A stretch of DNA of 64,000 bases from JBCCXL01 sp039191605 (GTDB lineage: Bacteria; Acidobacteriota; Thermoanaerobaculia; Multivoradales; JAHZIX01), in NCBI GenBank assembly GCA_039191605.1, contig JBCCXL010000023.1, positions 1 through 64,000 of the forward strand, given 5' to 3'. Shown piece after piece: positions 42,371 through 51,044 of the stretch. The notes beneath the pieces are model-generated. The model saw only the letters and a program-made list of their open reading frames with translations, was not told the origin of the DNA and did not search any database. Made by a program: the position numbers and the translations under genes. Position 1 is the stretch's first letter, and the number at the start of each line of letters is the position of its first letter.

Positions 42371-43174
42371 ATGAGAGAGCTGCCCCCCGCTGGCGGCGCG
42401 CCGGGCGCCGCGGCTGACGACCTGCCGGCGATGTCCCTGCTGGACCACCTGGAAGAGCTGCGGAAACGCATCTTCCGGGCGGCGGGGGTCTATACCTTGG
42501 CCTTCTTGGCTTGTTGGACGGTGCATCGTCAGATCTTCGACTTTCTGCGGCGCCCCATCGAGCCCCACCTGCCGGACGGCAAGCTCAGCTTCTTTGCGGT
42601 GAGCGAGCCCTTCCTGCTGTACTTCAAAACCGCGGCCCTGGCGGCCCTATTCCTCTCCGCCCCGTGGTTGTTGTGGGAACTTTGGGGCTTCATCTCGCCG
42701 GGCCTCTACAAGAAAGAGAAACGCTGGGCGATCCCCTTTGTTTTCTTTACCTCCTTCTTTTTTATCGCCGGCGGCGTTTTCGCCTACTACATCGCCTTTC
42801 CCTTCGCCGTGGACTTCCTGCTGGAGATGGGCCAGGACTTCGAGCCGGTGATCGCCGCCAACAGCTATCTGCGCTTCTTGATGACCGTGATCCTGGGCCT
42901 CGGGCTGATGTTCGAGCTGCCGGTGGTGATCTTCCTCTTCTCCATCCTCGGCATCGTGACTCCGCATTTCCTGCTGCGTCACTTCCGCTGGGCGGTGCTG
43001 CTGATCTTCATCGCCGCCGCGGTGATCACCCCCACCCCCGATATCGTCAACCTCTGCCTCTTTGCCCTGCCCACCATCGCCCTCTATCTGCTGGGCGTCG
43101 GCGCCAGCTTCTTGGTTTATAAGAAGCGGACAAAGGCCAAGGAAGAGCAGCTAGAGCCGAGACCGCCGGGTTGA
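42371..43174 (+). CDS. tatC: Twin-arginine translocase subunit TatC
   Basis: 267 residues with six membrane helices. The N-terminal signature is LLDHLEELRKRIFRA (the LxHLxELRxR motif that reads the twin-arginine signal); SEPFLLYFKTA and ISPGLYKKEKRWAIPF are further conserved TatC pieces. It forms the receptor complex with TatB to export folded proteins. It begins 3 bases after the tatB stop, so the two are one transcript. A duplicated 14-mer starts at its stop codon. Confidence 0.96.
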   Translation: MRELPPAGGAPGAAADDLPAMSLLDHLEELRKRIFRAAGVYTLAFLACWTVHRQIFDFLRRPIEPHLPDGKLSFFAVSEPFLLYFKTAALAALFLSAPWLLWELWGFISPGLYKKEKRWAIPFVFFTSFFFIAGGVFAYYIAFPFAVDFLLEMGQDFEPVIAANSYLRFLMTVILGLGLMFELPVVIFLFSILGIVTPHFLLRHFRWAVLLIFIAAAVITPTPDIVNLCLFALPTIALYLLGVGASFLVYKKRTKAKEEQLEPRPPG

Positions 43175-43199
43175 TCGCGGCTGGCTGATCGCGGCTGGC
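43172..43199. repeat. Two perfect tandem 14-bp repeats at the tatC stop
   Basis: TGATCGCGGCTGGC occurs twice in a row; the first copy contains the tatC stop codon. Confidence 0.8.
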
Positions 43200-43241
43200 C
43201 GGATTACCGAGCGCCCTGCGCCGGAACATCTGGGTCGGTGG

Positions 43242-46019
43242 TCAAAAAGGTAGATCGCCGATGGCGAGAACGGCATGGCCGTCCTCGATGACCGTGAGGG
43301 TGCCGAGGGAAAAGGCTGGTGCGGATCCTGCCGTCTGTAGCAGCGCGCTGCCGGGCGTATCGTGGTGTGGTGGCCTCACCAGCTCCCAGCTGCCGACGGC
43401 CAGTGGAGGAAGGGGCCAGGGTTCGGTAGAGCCGGCGGTCGGTGGCGGAGCCTGCTGGCTGAGGTAGCGCAGCGGCAGCTCCGCGCCGTCGACGGCTACC
43501 AGGCGCCAGCTGAGAATTCTCACCGTCGTCGGCCAGCCTTCTGGCGGGGGCCATAGGACGACGGAGCGCGCCGTTTCGGAGAGCAGGACGAGAGTTTCCT
43601 TCGGGCCGAGGCGCTGCGCGTGCCACTCTCCTCGGGGGGTTGCGATGACTAGGTCCAGAGCAGAATGAGAGTCGAGGGTGCCTGGGGAAAGTCCGCGCAG
43701 GCGAAGTTTTCCCTCCTGATCGCTAGTGGCGCGGTGGTTCGACTCGAGCGGGTTGTTTGGGGTGGCACCACCGGAAGAATGGAGCCGGGCTCTGGCCTCG
43801 GCCTGACGCACCGGCAGACCATCGACTCCGATCATCTGAATCTCCAGCTCTTCCGGGGCGCGCAGCGTGAGCTGAAGGTCGTTACTTTCGAGACCCTTGT
43901 TCTCTCCGGTGACTTCGCCTTCCTTGCTCTCGACCTCGATGAAGACCAATTCGCTGCGCCGCAGCCCATGGGCATCGACGGAGTCCGTCTCGACGGAGGC
44001 TGAAGCGGGGAGCTCGATCGCCTCCACCTGCCACTGCCCTTCGTCTAGTGCCGAGACTTCAAATTGCCCGTTCGCATCGGTCAGCGCGTGAACTTCGCTT
44101 TGAACCGCTTCGAGAAGAGAGAGGCTCGAAGAGCGAGAGAGCAAGGGACGAAGAGCTATCCCTGCCGGAACCGGCTGGCCATCCTCGTCGACGACTTGCC
44201 CCCGCACCTCGCCGAGGGGAAGTCGAAGCTCGATGGCTCGATCCTTCCCGCTGACTTCGACTTTCGCAAGGCGCCGTGGCGACAGACCCAGGCCGTGGAC
44301 AAAGGGGGTGTAGGTTCCCGGGCTCGGGAGGGCAATGAGAAAGGTGCCGGCGTCATTGCTGGTAGCCGTAGCGGTAGTGAGGTTGTCTGCTGTAGAGGAG
44401 CGAAGCTCGATCCGAGTCTGGAGGGGTTGGTCTCCGTGCAGTATCCGGCCCCGGTAGAGCTGTCCTTGGAGATGGAAATGCGCTGAGGCGCTGTCTGCGG
44501 AGGGGACTTCGATGTTCTGTAGAGGAAGGCTCAGGATTCCTCCCCCGGCATCACGAAAGGAGAGTCGAACTCTCCAGCGGCCCGGGGCGAGATCTTCGAG
44601 AGTCAACCGCTGCTCCCCGTTGAGCCCGACGGAGCGAGAGACGCTAGCCTGCTGGAGAAAGCCGCAGCCAGGGTCGTGGAAGGCCGCAATCTGGGTCTCC
44701 ACCATCGGGGTCGTGCTGGGGGAAGCTTCCCAGGTGACCTCCAGAGAGCCGACCCGCGGGACCCGATGCTCCGGTAGTCGGGTCTCTGTTCCAGCGACGA
44801 TCTCGAAAGGACCGAGGAAATGAGGTGCTGTCTTGGCTTCCGAGGGCTGGATGAGAAGGCGGTAGCGCCCAGGAGAAACCGGGGCAAGCCGAGCCCAGCC
44901 GTCGGCCGTGATGGTGGTGCCGGACTCTGAGGGAGCAGACTCTGCTGGGGCAGCCTCTGAAGGGGCAGACTTCGAGGGAGCCGCTGGGATGTGCGGCGCC
45001 GGGCTCAGGACTGCGACAGCAGTCTCTCGCCACCGCCCCTCCGGGACCACTACAACCCGCCCGCGCGCCGGTTCCCGAGTCCAGTCGTCCAGCAGTCGCA
45101 GACTCATGAGGCCGCCGACTCGAAGAGATTGGGTCCCGAGGCGCAGCGGCGTATCCGGAGCCTCATTGCTCAGAGGAACGATCGCGCTCGTCCAGGGGCC
45201 GTCGACCCACCGCAGCTCAGCGCATTCGCTGCTGATGGCATCGCTGCTGGTGGCATCGCTGCTGGTGCCCTCGCTGCTGAGGAGTTTGCTGCTGGGGATC
45301 CAGGCGCGAAAATCCCCCTGGGACGAGATCCTTTGGGCCGGAAAGGGTAGCTCTAGGGCTTCGGAGCCGTTCTCGAAGTTGCTGCTATAGCTCTCGTCGG
45401 CAGTATCGACGCTCGTGTTCTCAAGGGGCTCTGGGGCGAGACGAGAAGGGAGCCCCACCGCGGGGGAGCAAGGCCTGAGATGAGCCAGCAGCCATGGGGG
45501 CAAGCCCGCCGGGGCTGCTCCCTGGTCGGAGATATAGCTCAAGCGCACCTCCACCTCTCGGGCTCGATGCCACGAGAGCTCGAGGGCGCCCCTCAGACAG
45601 GCTTGTTGGGTGATCCGGGCCGGTTCGCTGATCCACTCGTCCGCCAGGATCCAGAGAGTCTCGGAGCCGTCACAGCGGGAGTAAAGATCGATGCGCTTGT
45701 GCTTTGGATCCCAGGCCGCTGGAGCGAAAGCCTCTAGGGCTCCATCGACTCGGCGCAGGAATCGCGCCTCACGAAGCTCTGGCTGCGGCTCCGTGTTGGG
45801 GCTCAGCGGCTCCAAGGCCGGCGGTAAATTCAGGGAAAAGCCAGTGAGAGAGCCAGCCAGGGAGGAATCAGCTAGGGAGCTGCCGGTGGCCTGTGATTCC
45901 GCCCGAGTCGCTGGGGCAAGGAGGATCAGCAGACAGAGAACCTGCCTCGCTATGTGTTGGAGAACCGCAGGTTGGAGAGCCGCGGAAACCGTCCAGCAGA
46001 GCGATGGGGACACAGCCAA
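43242..46019 (-). CDS. Large secreted protein with carboxypeptidase-regulatory-like domains
   Basis: 925 residues with an N-terminal signal peptide (VLCLLILLAPATRA) and no other membrane segment. Several stretches have the look of carboxypeptidase-regulatory-like beta-sandwich domains: GEVRGQVVDEDGQPVPAGIAL, LTDANGQFEVSALDEGQWQVEAI and TSNDAGTFLIALPSPGTYTPFV (about residues 560-690), then LRLRGLSPGTL. No catalytic motif is visible, so a binding or structural role at the surface is likely. Two sets of 15-bp in-frame repeats lie in the first half. The listed start is a TTG; a GTG two codons later is equally possible, and no good ribosome binding site decides it. Confidence 0.65.
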   Translation of the reverse strand: MAVSPSLCWTVSAALQPAVLQHIARQVLCLLILLAPATRAESQATGSSLADSSLAGSLTGFSLNLPPALEPLSPNTEPQPELREARFLRRVDGALEAFAPAAWDPKHKRIDLYSRCDGSETLWILADEWISEPARITQQACLRGALELSWHRAREVEVRLSYISDQGAAPAGLPPWLLAHLRPCSPAVGLPSRLAPEPLENTSVDTADESYSSNFENGSEALELPFPAQRISSQGDFRAWIPSSKLLSSEGTSSDATSSDAISSECAELRWVDGPWTSAIVPLSNEAPDTPLRLGTQSLRVGGLMSLRLLDDWTREPARGRVVVVPEGRWRETAVAVLSPAPHIPAAPSKSAPSEAAPAESAPSESGTTITADGWARLAPVSPGRYRLLIQPSEAKTAPHFLGPFEIVAGTETRLPEHRVPRVGSLEVTWEASPSTTPMVETQIAAFHDPGCGFLQQASVSRSVGLNGEQRLTLEDLAPGRWRVRLSFRDAGGGILSLPLQNIEVPSADSASAHFHLQGQLYRGRILHGDQPLQTRIELRSSTADNLTTATATSNDAGTFLIALPSPGTYTPFVHGLGLSPRRLAKVEVSGKDRAIELRLPLGEVRGQVVDEDGQPVPAGIALRPLLSRSSSLSLLEAVQSEVHALTDANGQFEVSALDEGQWQVEAIELPASASVETDSVDAHGLRRSELVFIEVESKEGEVTGENKGLESNDLQLTLRAPEELEIQMIGVDGLPVRQAEARARLHSSGGATPNNPLESNHRATSDQEGKLRLRGLSPGTLDSHSALDLVIATPRGEWHAQRLGPKETLVLLSETARSVVLWPPPEGWPTTVRILSWRLVAVDGAELPLRYLSQQAPPPTAGSTEPWPLPPLAVGSWELVRPPHHDTPGSALLQTAGSAPAFSLGTLTVIEDGHAVLAIGDLPF
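44923..44982 (-). repeat. Four in-frame 15-bp repeats (Ser/Ala/Glu/Pro units)
   Basis: Units start at 44923, 44938, 44953 and 44968 (GACTCTGAGGGAGCA and variants) and encode APSE/APAES-type units on the minus strand in the large secreted protein. Confidence 0.75.
45226..45300 (-). repeat. Five in-frame 15-bp repeats (SSDA-type units)
   Basis: Units start at 45226, 45241, 45256, 45271 and 45286 (TCGCTGCTGRTGGCA and variants). On the minus strand they encode SSDATSSDAISSE-like linker sequence. Confidence 0.8.
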
Positions 46020-46214
46020 AATTTCCGTGAGGTTCAGTGACCCTACGGTGAGGAGGAAGTGGCTGGTTCTTCACCCGGCGGGAAGGCTTCCGGGCTAATG
46101 ATCTGGCCAATGAGCCTCGAAACCGATTTCCAATGCATCGTCTGGACCTCCGCGATAAAAGAAGTATTACGGCAAGGTCGATTTTACTGCATGTCGGCTT
46201 AAATCCCTGGCCCG

Positions 46215-48443
46215 CTACCCCCCGTACCCCAGCGAGCGCAGCTGCTGGAGATCCTCTTCACTGAGGTCGGCGGGCAGGGGAGCCTCGGTATCCCGAGTGT
46301 CCTGGAGCCAGGCGGTGATGATGCGTTCGAGCTCTTCCTGGATCTCGAGGCCCTGGTTGGCGAGGTTTTCTCGCTCGTCGGGGTCCTGCTGGAGGTCGAA
46401 GAGGTAGGTGCCGTCTTCGACGTATTTGCTGCCGGCGCTCTTCATGTAGGCCCAGCGCTCGGTGCGCACTCGCACGCCCTGCCAATGGGAATGTTCGGAG
46501 AAGGCCACCCGGCGGCCGTTGCGCTCTTCGTTGGTGAGCTCTCGCAGGTCGATGCCGTCCTGCTCGGGAAGCTCGAGGCCGACGGCGTTGAGCAGGGTGG
46601 GGAAGAGGTCGATGGTCTGCACCAGGCCGCCGAAGCGGCGGCCTTCGCCTTGGCCCGGCGGGGCGGGCCAGCGGATCATCAGCGGCACCCGAGTGGTGTT
46701 CTCGAACAGGCCGTGATGGCCGTAGCGGGTGCCTCGATCGCCGATGTGTTCGCCATGGTCGGCGACGAAGACGACGATGGTGTTTTCCATCAGATCGCGG
46801 CTAGCGAGGAAGTCCAGCAGGCGGTCCAGCTGCCGATCGAGGTAGGCCACCTCACCCTGGTAGAGGTCGTAGTGGCCGGCGAGGAAGCCGTCCTCGTAGC
46901 CGGGCCAGCCGGGAGGGCGAACCGCTCGCCAATCATCCACCGGGGCAACGCCGGAGGGGGTCTCCGGGGCAAAGCCAAGGCTGAAGGGGGCGGGGGCGGT
47001 GTGGGGGGTATGAGGATCGAAGAAGTGCAGCCAGGCGAAGAAGGGCTCTTGGCGCTGGGCGATCCAGTCCATGGCCATGTCGACGACGACTTCCGCGCTG
47101 AAGTGGCGGCCGGTGAGGGTGACGTCGTCGAAACCCTGGGCGAGGCCGGAGTTGTGGTCGCCGAGGTGGCGGGCAGAGATGATCGCCAGGGTGTCGTATC
47201 CGACTTCATCGAAGCTCTCGGCCAGGGTTTGGCTGGCGTCGGGAACTCGGGATTGGAGGTTATAGACCCGATGATTCTTGCCGTAGAGGCCGGTGAAGAT
47301 CGAGGCGAAGCTGGGATTGGTGGCGTTGAAGGTGGAGACGCAATGGGTCCACAGGTCGCTCTCCTCGGCGAGGGCGTCGAGGGCGGGGGTGACGCTGGGG
47401 GAGGCGCCCCAGGCTCCGAGGGCGTCGATGCGCAGCGTGTCGGCGCCGATGAAGAGGACGTTCGGCTGTTCCGGGCTCCCCGGAGCCGTCCAGGAATCAT
47501 CTTCTCCCTCAGAAGCCCCGGTGGGGCGCGACGCCGAGTTCGGGCCGCGATGGTAAATCGCCGGGCTGGCCCAGACTCCGAAGCCCGGCTTGGCCTGGGG
47601 ATCGACGGTTCCGGGAATGCGGCCGGCGGCGGAGGGGACTCGCTCCAGCCTCGCGGCGCCGCGAGGATCTCCCGGCGGCGGCGGCACGTCGACGGAGAAG
47701 AGGAGGTCGATGGTCTCTCCGGCAAAGGGGCTGAGATCCAGATATTCGGCGGCGGCGGAGGGAGGGGGGGCGACATCCAGCACCCGGTTGTAGAGCGGGG
47801 TGATTTCGCCGGCGGAATTGCGCACCTCCACCCGATAGCGCTGAGCGCTGGGGTAGCTCTCGTTGCGCAGCGGGACAAAGCGCAGCCAGGGGGTCTCTCC
47901 CAGAGCGAGGGTCCACCGCAGCTGGGTGCCTCGGCGCTGAGTCAGAGCCCGTACCTCGCTGGCGGCCAGCTGGGGAATGTTGGCGAGATGGAAACCGGTG
48001 AGGAAGGGCCCTGGGCGGACCTCGATGCGGCCGAGGTTGACCACGCTGCGGCTCCACGCCGTCGCGCTGCCGGAAGCCTGCTCTACCGTGGGCTCATGGA
48101 CCCAGAGGTCGATCCTCTGCCACGGTTCGGTGGATTCGACGCTGCTCTTCTCTTCTGAAGCTCCCGGGTCGTAGGGCCCTCCTGAGCAGGCCAATAGGCC
48201 CGCAGTCAGAGTGGCGATCAGCAGTCCAGCGGTCAGAGCGCCTCTTCCTGGAACGCTGCCTAGAATGCCGCTTCTCAGAGCTTGGCTGACCCGACCCCTG
48301 CTATCCACAACGCCATTGGCCAAGGGTGCCTTGGAGGATTGGTGGGTTCCAGGGCGGCTTTTCCGGGGTGGGGCAAGACTAGGATCACTGCCGCTATGGT
48401 GAGCTGAAAGCAGGCTCCCGAGGGAGCGTCGAATCCGGAACAT
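46215..48443 (-). CDS. Second sulfatase-fold protein with Thr nucleophile, next to the Kdo operon
   Basis: About 742 residues. A lipobox-like LTAGLLAC follows a hydrophobic stretch near residue 90, so it is probably a lipoprotein. Residues about 110-300 form a beta-rich module (LWVHEPTVEQASG, VEVRNSAGEITPLYNRVLDV), perhaps carbohydrate-binding. The sulfatase fold follows: VLFIGADTLRIDALGAWG, active site NATNPSFASIFTGLYG, FDPHTPH, and VVFVADHGEHIGDRG. As in the protein at 33681, Thr replaces the formylglycine Cys/Ser and the Arg is lost. It lies 73 bp after kdsC on the same strand. Start chosen as the ATG at 48443; the frame opens further upstream into kdsC, where it is not coding. Confidence 0.8.
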   Translation of the reverse strand: MFRIRRSLGSLLSAHHSGSDPSLAPPRKSRPGTHQSSKAPLANGVVDSRGRVSQALRSGILGSVPGRGALTAGLLIATLTAGLLACSGGPYDPGASEEKSSVESTEPWQRIDLWVHEPTVEQASGSATAWSRSVVNLGRIEVRPGPFLTGFHLANIPQLAASEVRALTQRRGTQLRWTLALGETPWLRFVPLRNESYPSAQRYRVEVRNSAGEITPLYNRVLDVAPPPSAAAEYLDLSPFAGETIDLLFSVDVPPPPGDPRGAARLERVPSAAGRIPGTVDPQAKPGFGVWASPAIYHRGPNSASRPTGASEGEDDSWTAPGSPEQPNVLFIGADTLRIDALGAWGASPSVTPALDALAEESDLWTHCVSTFNATNPSFASIFTGLYGKNHRVYNLQSRVPDASQTLAESFDEVGYDTLAIISARHLGDHNSGLAQGFDDVTLTGRHFSAEVVVDMAMDWIAQRQEPFFAWLHFFDPHTPHTAPAPFSLGFAPETPSGVAPVDDWRAVRPPGWPGYEDGFLAGHYDLYQGEVAYLDRQLDRLLDFLASRDLMENTIVVFVADHGEHIGDRGTRYGHHGLFENTTRVPLMIRWPAPPGQGEGRRFGGLVQTIDLFPTLLNAVGLELPEQDGIDLRELTNEERNGRRVAFSEHSHWQGVRVRTERWAYMKSAGSKYVEDGTYLFDLQQDPDERENLANQGLEIQEELERIITAWLQDTRDTEAPLPADLSEEDLQQLRSLGYGG

Positions 48444-48516
48444 AGAGGCGGTCTCTCGCTGGAAGGGCCGGAATGCCCGGTGGGTGAGAAGGCGAATCGA
48501 ATCAGGGGGGGAGGCT

Positions 48517-49077
48517 TCAGGAGGGAGGGAGAAAGTTTGCCAGCAGATCCCTCCACTGGCCCCGGGCGTTGAGCAGCATCTCCACGGCTTCCCGCACGGC
48601 GCCGCGGCCGCCGGGCTTTTCCACCACGACATCGCAGTGGGCCTGGACCTCGCGGGCGGCGTCGGAGGGGCAGAAGGAGAGCCCGCAGCGGGCCAGCACT
48701 GGAAGATCCGGCAGATCATCGCCGACGAAGGCCACCTCGCTGGCCCCGAGGCCGCGCTCGGCGAGGAAGCGATTGAAGGCATGCCCTTTGTCGCCGCGGC
48801 CCAGCATCACCTCATCGAGGCCCAGCTCATCGGCGCGGCGGATGAGAGCCTCATGGCTGCGGGCGGAGAGCAGGCCGACCACCAGCCCCGCCTCGCGGGC
48901 GAGCTTGAGGGCGAGGCCGTCGCGCACGCTGAAGGCCTTGATTTCTTCACCGCTGGCGCCGTAGCGCAGCAGCCCGTCGGTGAGCACGCCGTCGACGTCG
49001 GTGAGCAGAGCCCGCAGGCCGCGGGCGCGGCGGGCGAGCTCCGGGCTCAGCTGGGGAGCTGGCTCGGTGGGCATCAT
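48517..49077 (-). CDS. kdsC: Kdo-8-phosphate phosphatase
   Basis: 186 residues, HAD superfamily without cap domain. LLTDVDGVLTDG carries the nucleophile Asp and is the KdsC signature, FSVRDGLALKLAREAGL follows, SARS is motif II, and FVGDDLPDLPVL is the Mg-binding motif. It releases phosphate from Kdo-8-P. Downstream of kdsD with a 78-bp gap. Confidence 0.93.
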   Translation of the reverse strand: MMPTEPAPQLSPELARRARGLRALLTDVDGVLTDGLLRYGASGEEIKAFSVRDGLALKLAREAGLVVGLLSARSHEALIRRADELGLDEVMLGRGDKGHAFNRFLAERGLGASEVAFVGDDLPDLPVLARCGLSFCPSDAAREVQAHCDVVVEKPGGRGAVREAVEMLLNARGQWRDLLANFLPPS

Positions 49078-49155
49078 AGAGGCTCCTTGAAGGGCAAGCT
49101 CGAAGAAAAGTTCCGGGGTGGGGGTAGAGAAGAGCCTAGAACAGCTGGGAGAAGC

Positions 49156-50130
49156 TCAGAAGAGCTCCAGGCCCCAGAGCTGGTGCAGGTGGACCAGGCC
49201 TTCGAGGAGGTCGTTGTCGCCGGTGACGAAGAGGCTGGTGATGCGTCGCTCCTCCAGGACCCGCAGGGCGGCGGGGGCCAGCTGATCGGCGCTGATGGTC
49301 TGCGGTCGAGGCTGCATGCATTGACCGGCGTTGCGCTCCAGGGGAGCGGCGCCGCTCTCCAGCAGGCGGCGCAGATCGCCGTCGGAAATGCAGCCCACCA
49401 GGCGACCGTCGTCGTCCACCACGGCGGTGATCCCCAGGCCCTTGCGGGACATCTCGTAGATCGTGTCGCTCATGGTGGTCTCGCGGTGCACTCGCGGCAG
49501 CGCGTCCTCGCTGTGCATCAGGTCCCCCACCCGCAGCAGCCGCTTGCCGAGGCGCCCCCCGGGGTGCAGGCGGGCGAAGTCTTCCGGGGTAAAGCCGCGG
49601 GCTTCCAGCAGCGCCATGGCCAGGGCGTCCGCCAGGGCGAGGGTGGCGGTGGTGGAGGCGGTGGGAGCGAGGTTCAGCGGACAGGCTTCGCGATCGATGG
49701 GCACCGCGAGATGGATCTGGGCGGCCTGCGCCAGCGGGCTCTGGGAGCTGCCGGTGAGGGCGATCATCGGCACCGCTAGTCGCTGCAGCACTTCCACCAG
49801 CCGCAGAAGCTCCTCGGTGGAGCCGGAATAGGAGGCGGCGAGAACCACGTCGCCGTCGGCAATCATGCCCAGATCTCCGTGGATCGCCTCCGCCGGGTGC
49901 AGGAAGAGGGACGGAGTTCCGGTGGAGGCGAGGGTGGCGGCGACCTTCTTCAGGATCAAGCCGCTCTTGCCCATGCCGGTGCATACCACTCGTCCCGGGT
50001 GGCGGCGAATCAGCGCGACGGCCTCTTCGAAGCTCGAGCCCAGGTGGTCGACCAGCGAGAGGATCGCCCGCCCCTCGATCTCGAGGACCTGGCGGGCGAC
50101 TTCCAGCGGCGGCCGAGGGTCTGAGCTCAT
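49156..50130 (-). CDS. kdsD: Arabinose-5-phosphate isomerase
   Basis: 324 residues: an N-terminal SIS domain (VVCTGMGKSGLILKKVAATLASTG, HGDLGMIADGDVVLAAS) and two CBS domains (from LRVGDLMHSEDALP and from LVGCISDGDLRRLLE). This is the KdsD/GutQ layout. It turns ribulose-5-P into arabinose-5-P, the first step to Kdo. Its start overlaps the kdsA stop by 4 bases. Confidence 0.93.
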   Translation of the reverse strand: MSSDPRPPLEVARQVLEIEGRAILSLVDHLGSSFEEAVALIRRHPGRVVCTGMGKSGLILKKVAATLASTGTPSLFLHPAEAIHGDLGMIADGDVVLAASYSGSTEELLRLVEVLQRLAVPMIALTGSSQSPLAQAAQIHLAVPIDREACPLNLAPTASTTATLALADALAMALLEARGFTPEDFARLHPGGRLGKRLLRVGDLMHSEDALPRVHRETTMSDTIYEMSRKGLGITAVVDDDGRLVGCISDGDLRRLLESGAAPLERNAGQCMQPRPQTISADQLAPAALRVLEERRITSLFVTGDNDLLEGLVHLHQLWGLELF

Positions 50131-51038
50131 GGCTGAATGCTCGCGGTGGGTCGGCCGTCCGGGGAGCTGTGTTCCTTCAAGGAAGAACCCAGGACCTCCA
50201 GTGCGCCGCTCTCGATCAGCGATCGGCGCAGGTGCACGAGCTGCTGCAGCAGCTGGCGAGCGCGCTGCGGCGGCAGCTGGGTAGTGCTGTCGGAGAGCGC
50301 CTCCTCGGGCCTCGGGTGCACCTCGAGAAAGATTCCGTCGGCGCCGGCGGCCACCGCGGCCCGGGCCAGGGGCTCGGCGTATTCCCGGGCACCGCCGGTC
50401 TGGGCTCCGCCACCGGGCAGCTGGAGGGAGTGGGTGACGTCGTAGATCACCGGAATGCCTTCGCGATGCAGCATGGTGAAGGAGCGCATGTCCACCACCA
50501 GGTTGCTGTAGCCAAAGCTGTAGCCGCGCTCGGTGACGGTGATCCGCTGGTTGCCGGTGGAGCGGGCTTTGTCCACCGCCCGGCGCATATCCGGCGGCGC
50601 GACGAATTGACCCTTCTTGAGATTCACGGCGCGCCCGGTGGCCGCCGCGGCGAGGATCAGATCGGTCTGCCGGCAGAGGAAGGCAGGGATCTGAAGAACG
50701 TCACAAACTTCCGCCACGGCGGCGCATTGGGCCGCCTCGTGAACGTCGGTGACCACCGGTAGGCCCGTCGCCTTCTTCACCGTGGAGAGGATCTCCAGGC
50801 CGCGCTCGAGACCCGGGCCCCGGAAGCTCTCCACCGAGGATCGATTGGCCTTGTCGAAGGAGGCCTTGAAGATCAGCGGGAGTCGGAGCTCTCTCTGCAG
50901 GCCGGCGACGATCTGTGCCGCTTCGAGAGCGCGCTCTTCGCCCTCGATGACGCAGGGGCCGGCGAGAATCGGCAGCTCCGCGCCGCCGATGGCAACCTGC
51001 GGCGCGAGCTCCCAGGGGGAGGGCTGAGATGTTTCCAT
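50127..51038 (-). CDS. kdsA: Kdo-8-phosphate synthase
   Basis: 303 residues, a TIM-barrel aldolase. Diagnostic pieces: ILAGPCVIEGEERAL, IFKASFDKANRSSVESFRGPG, TDVHEAAQC, DVLQIPAFLCRQTDL, NLKKGQFVAPPDM and DGIFLEVHPRPEEA. It condenses phosphoenolpyruvate with arabinose-5-P. The Cys of a metal-dependent KdsA is not obvious in the first strand segment, so the metal class is left open. It starts 6 bases after pyrG and overlaps kdsD. Confidence 0.95.
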   Translation of the reverse strand: METSQPSPWELAPQVAIGGAELPILAGPCVIEGEERALEAAQIVAGLQRELRLPLIFKASFDKANRSSVESFRGPGLERGLEILSTVKKATGLPVVTDVHEAAQCAAVAEVCDVLQIPAFLCRQTDLILAAAATGRAVNLKKGQFVAPPDMRRAVDKARSTGNQRITVTERGYSFGYSNLVVDMRSFTMLHREGIPVIYDVTHSLQLPGGGAQTGGAREYAEPLARAAVAAGADGIFLEVHPRPEEALSDSTTQLPPQRARQLLQQLVHLRRSLIESGALEVLGSSLKEHSSPDGRPTASIQP

Positions 51039-51044
51039 GGCCGC

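Noticed and set aside
46215..48782. Reading the second sulfatase-fold protein from 48782
   Set aside because: The extra 113 codons lie inside kdsC on the same strand in another frame and have shadow-like composition; the ATG at 48443 is the first sensible start.
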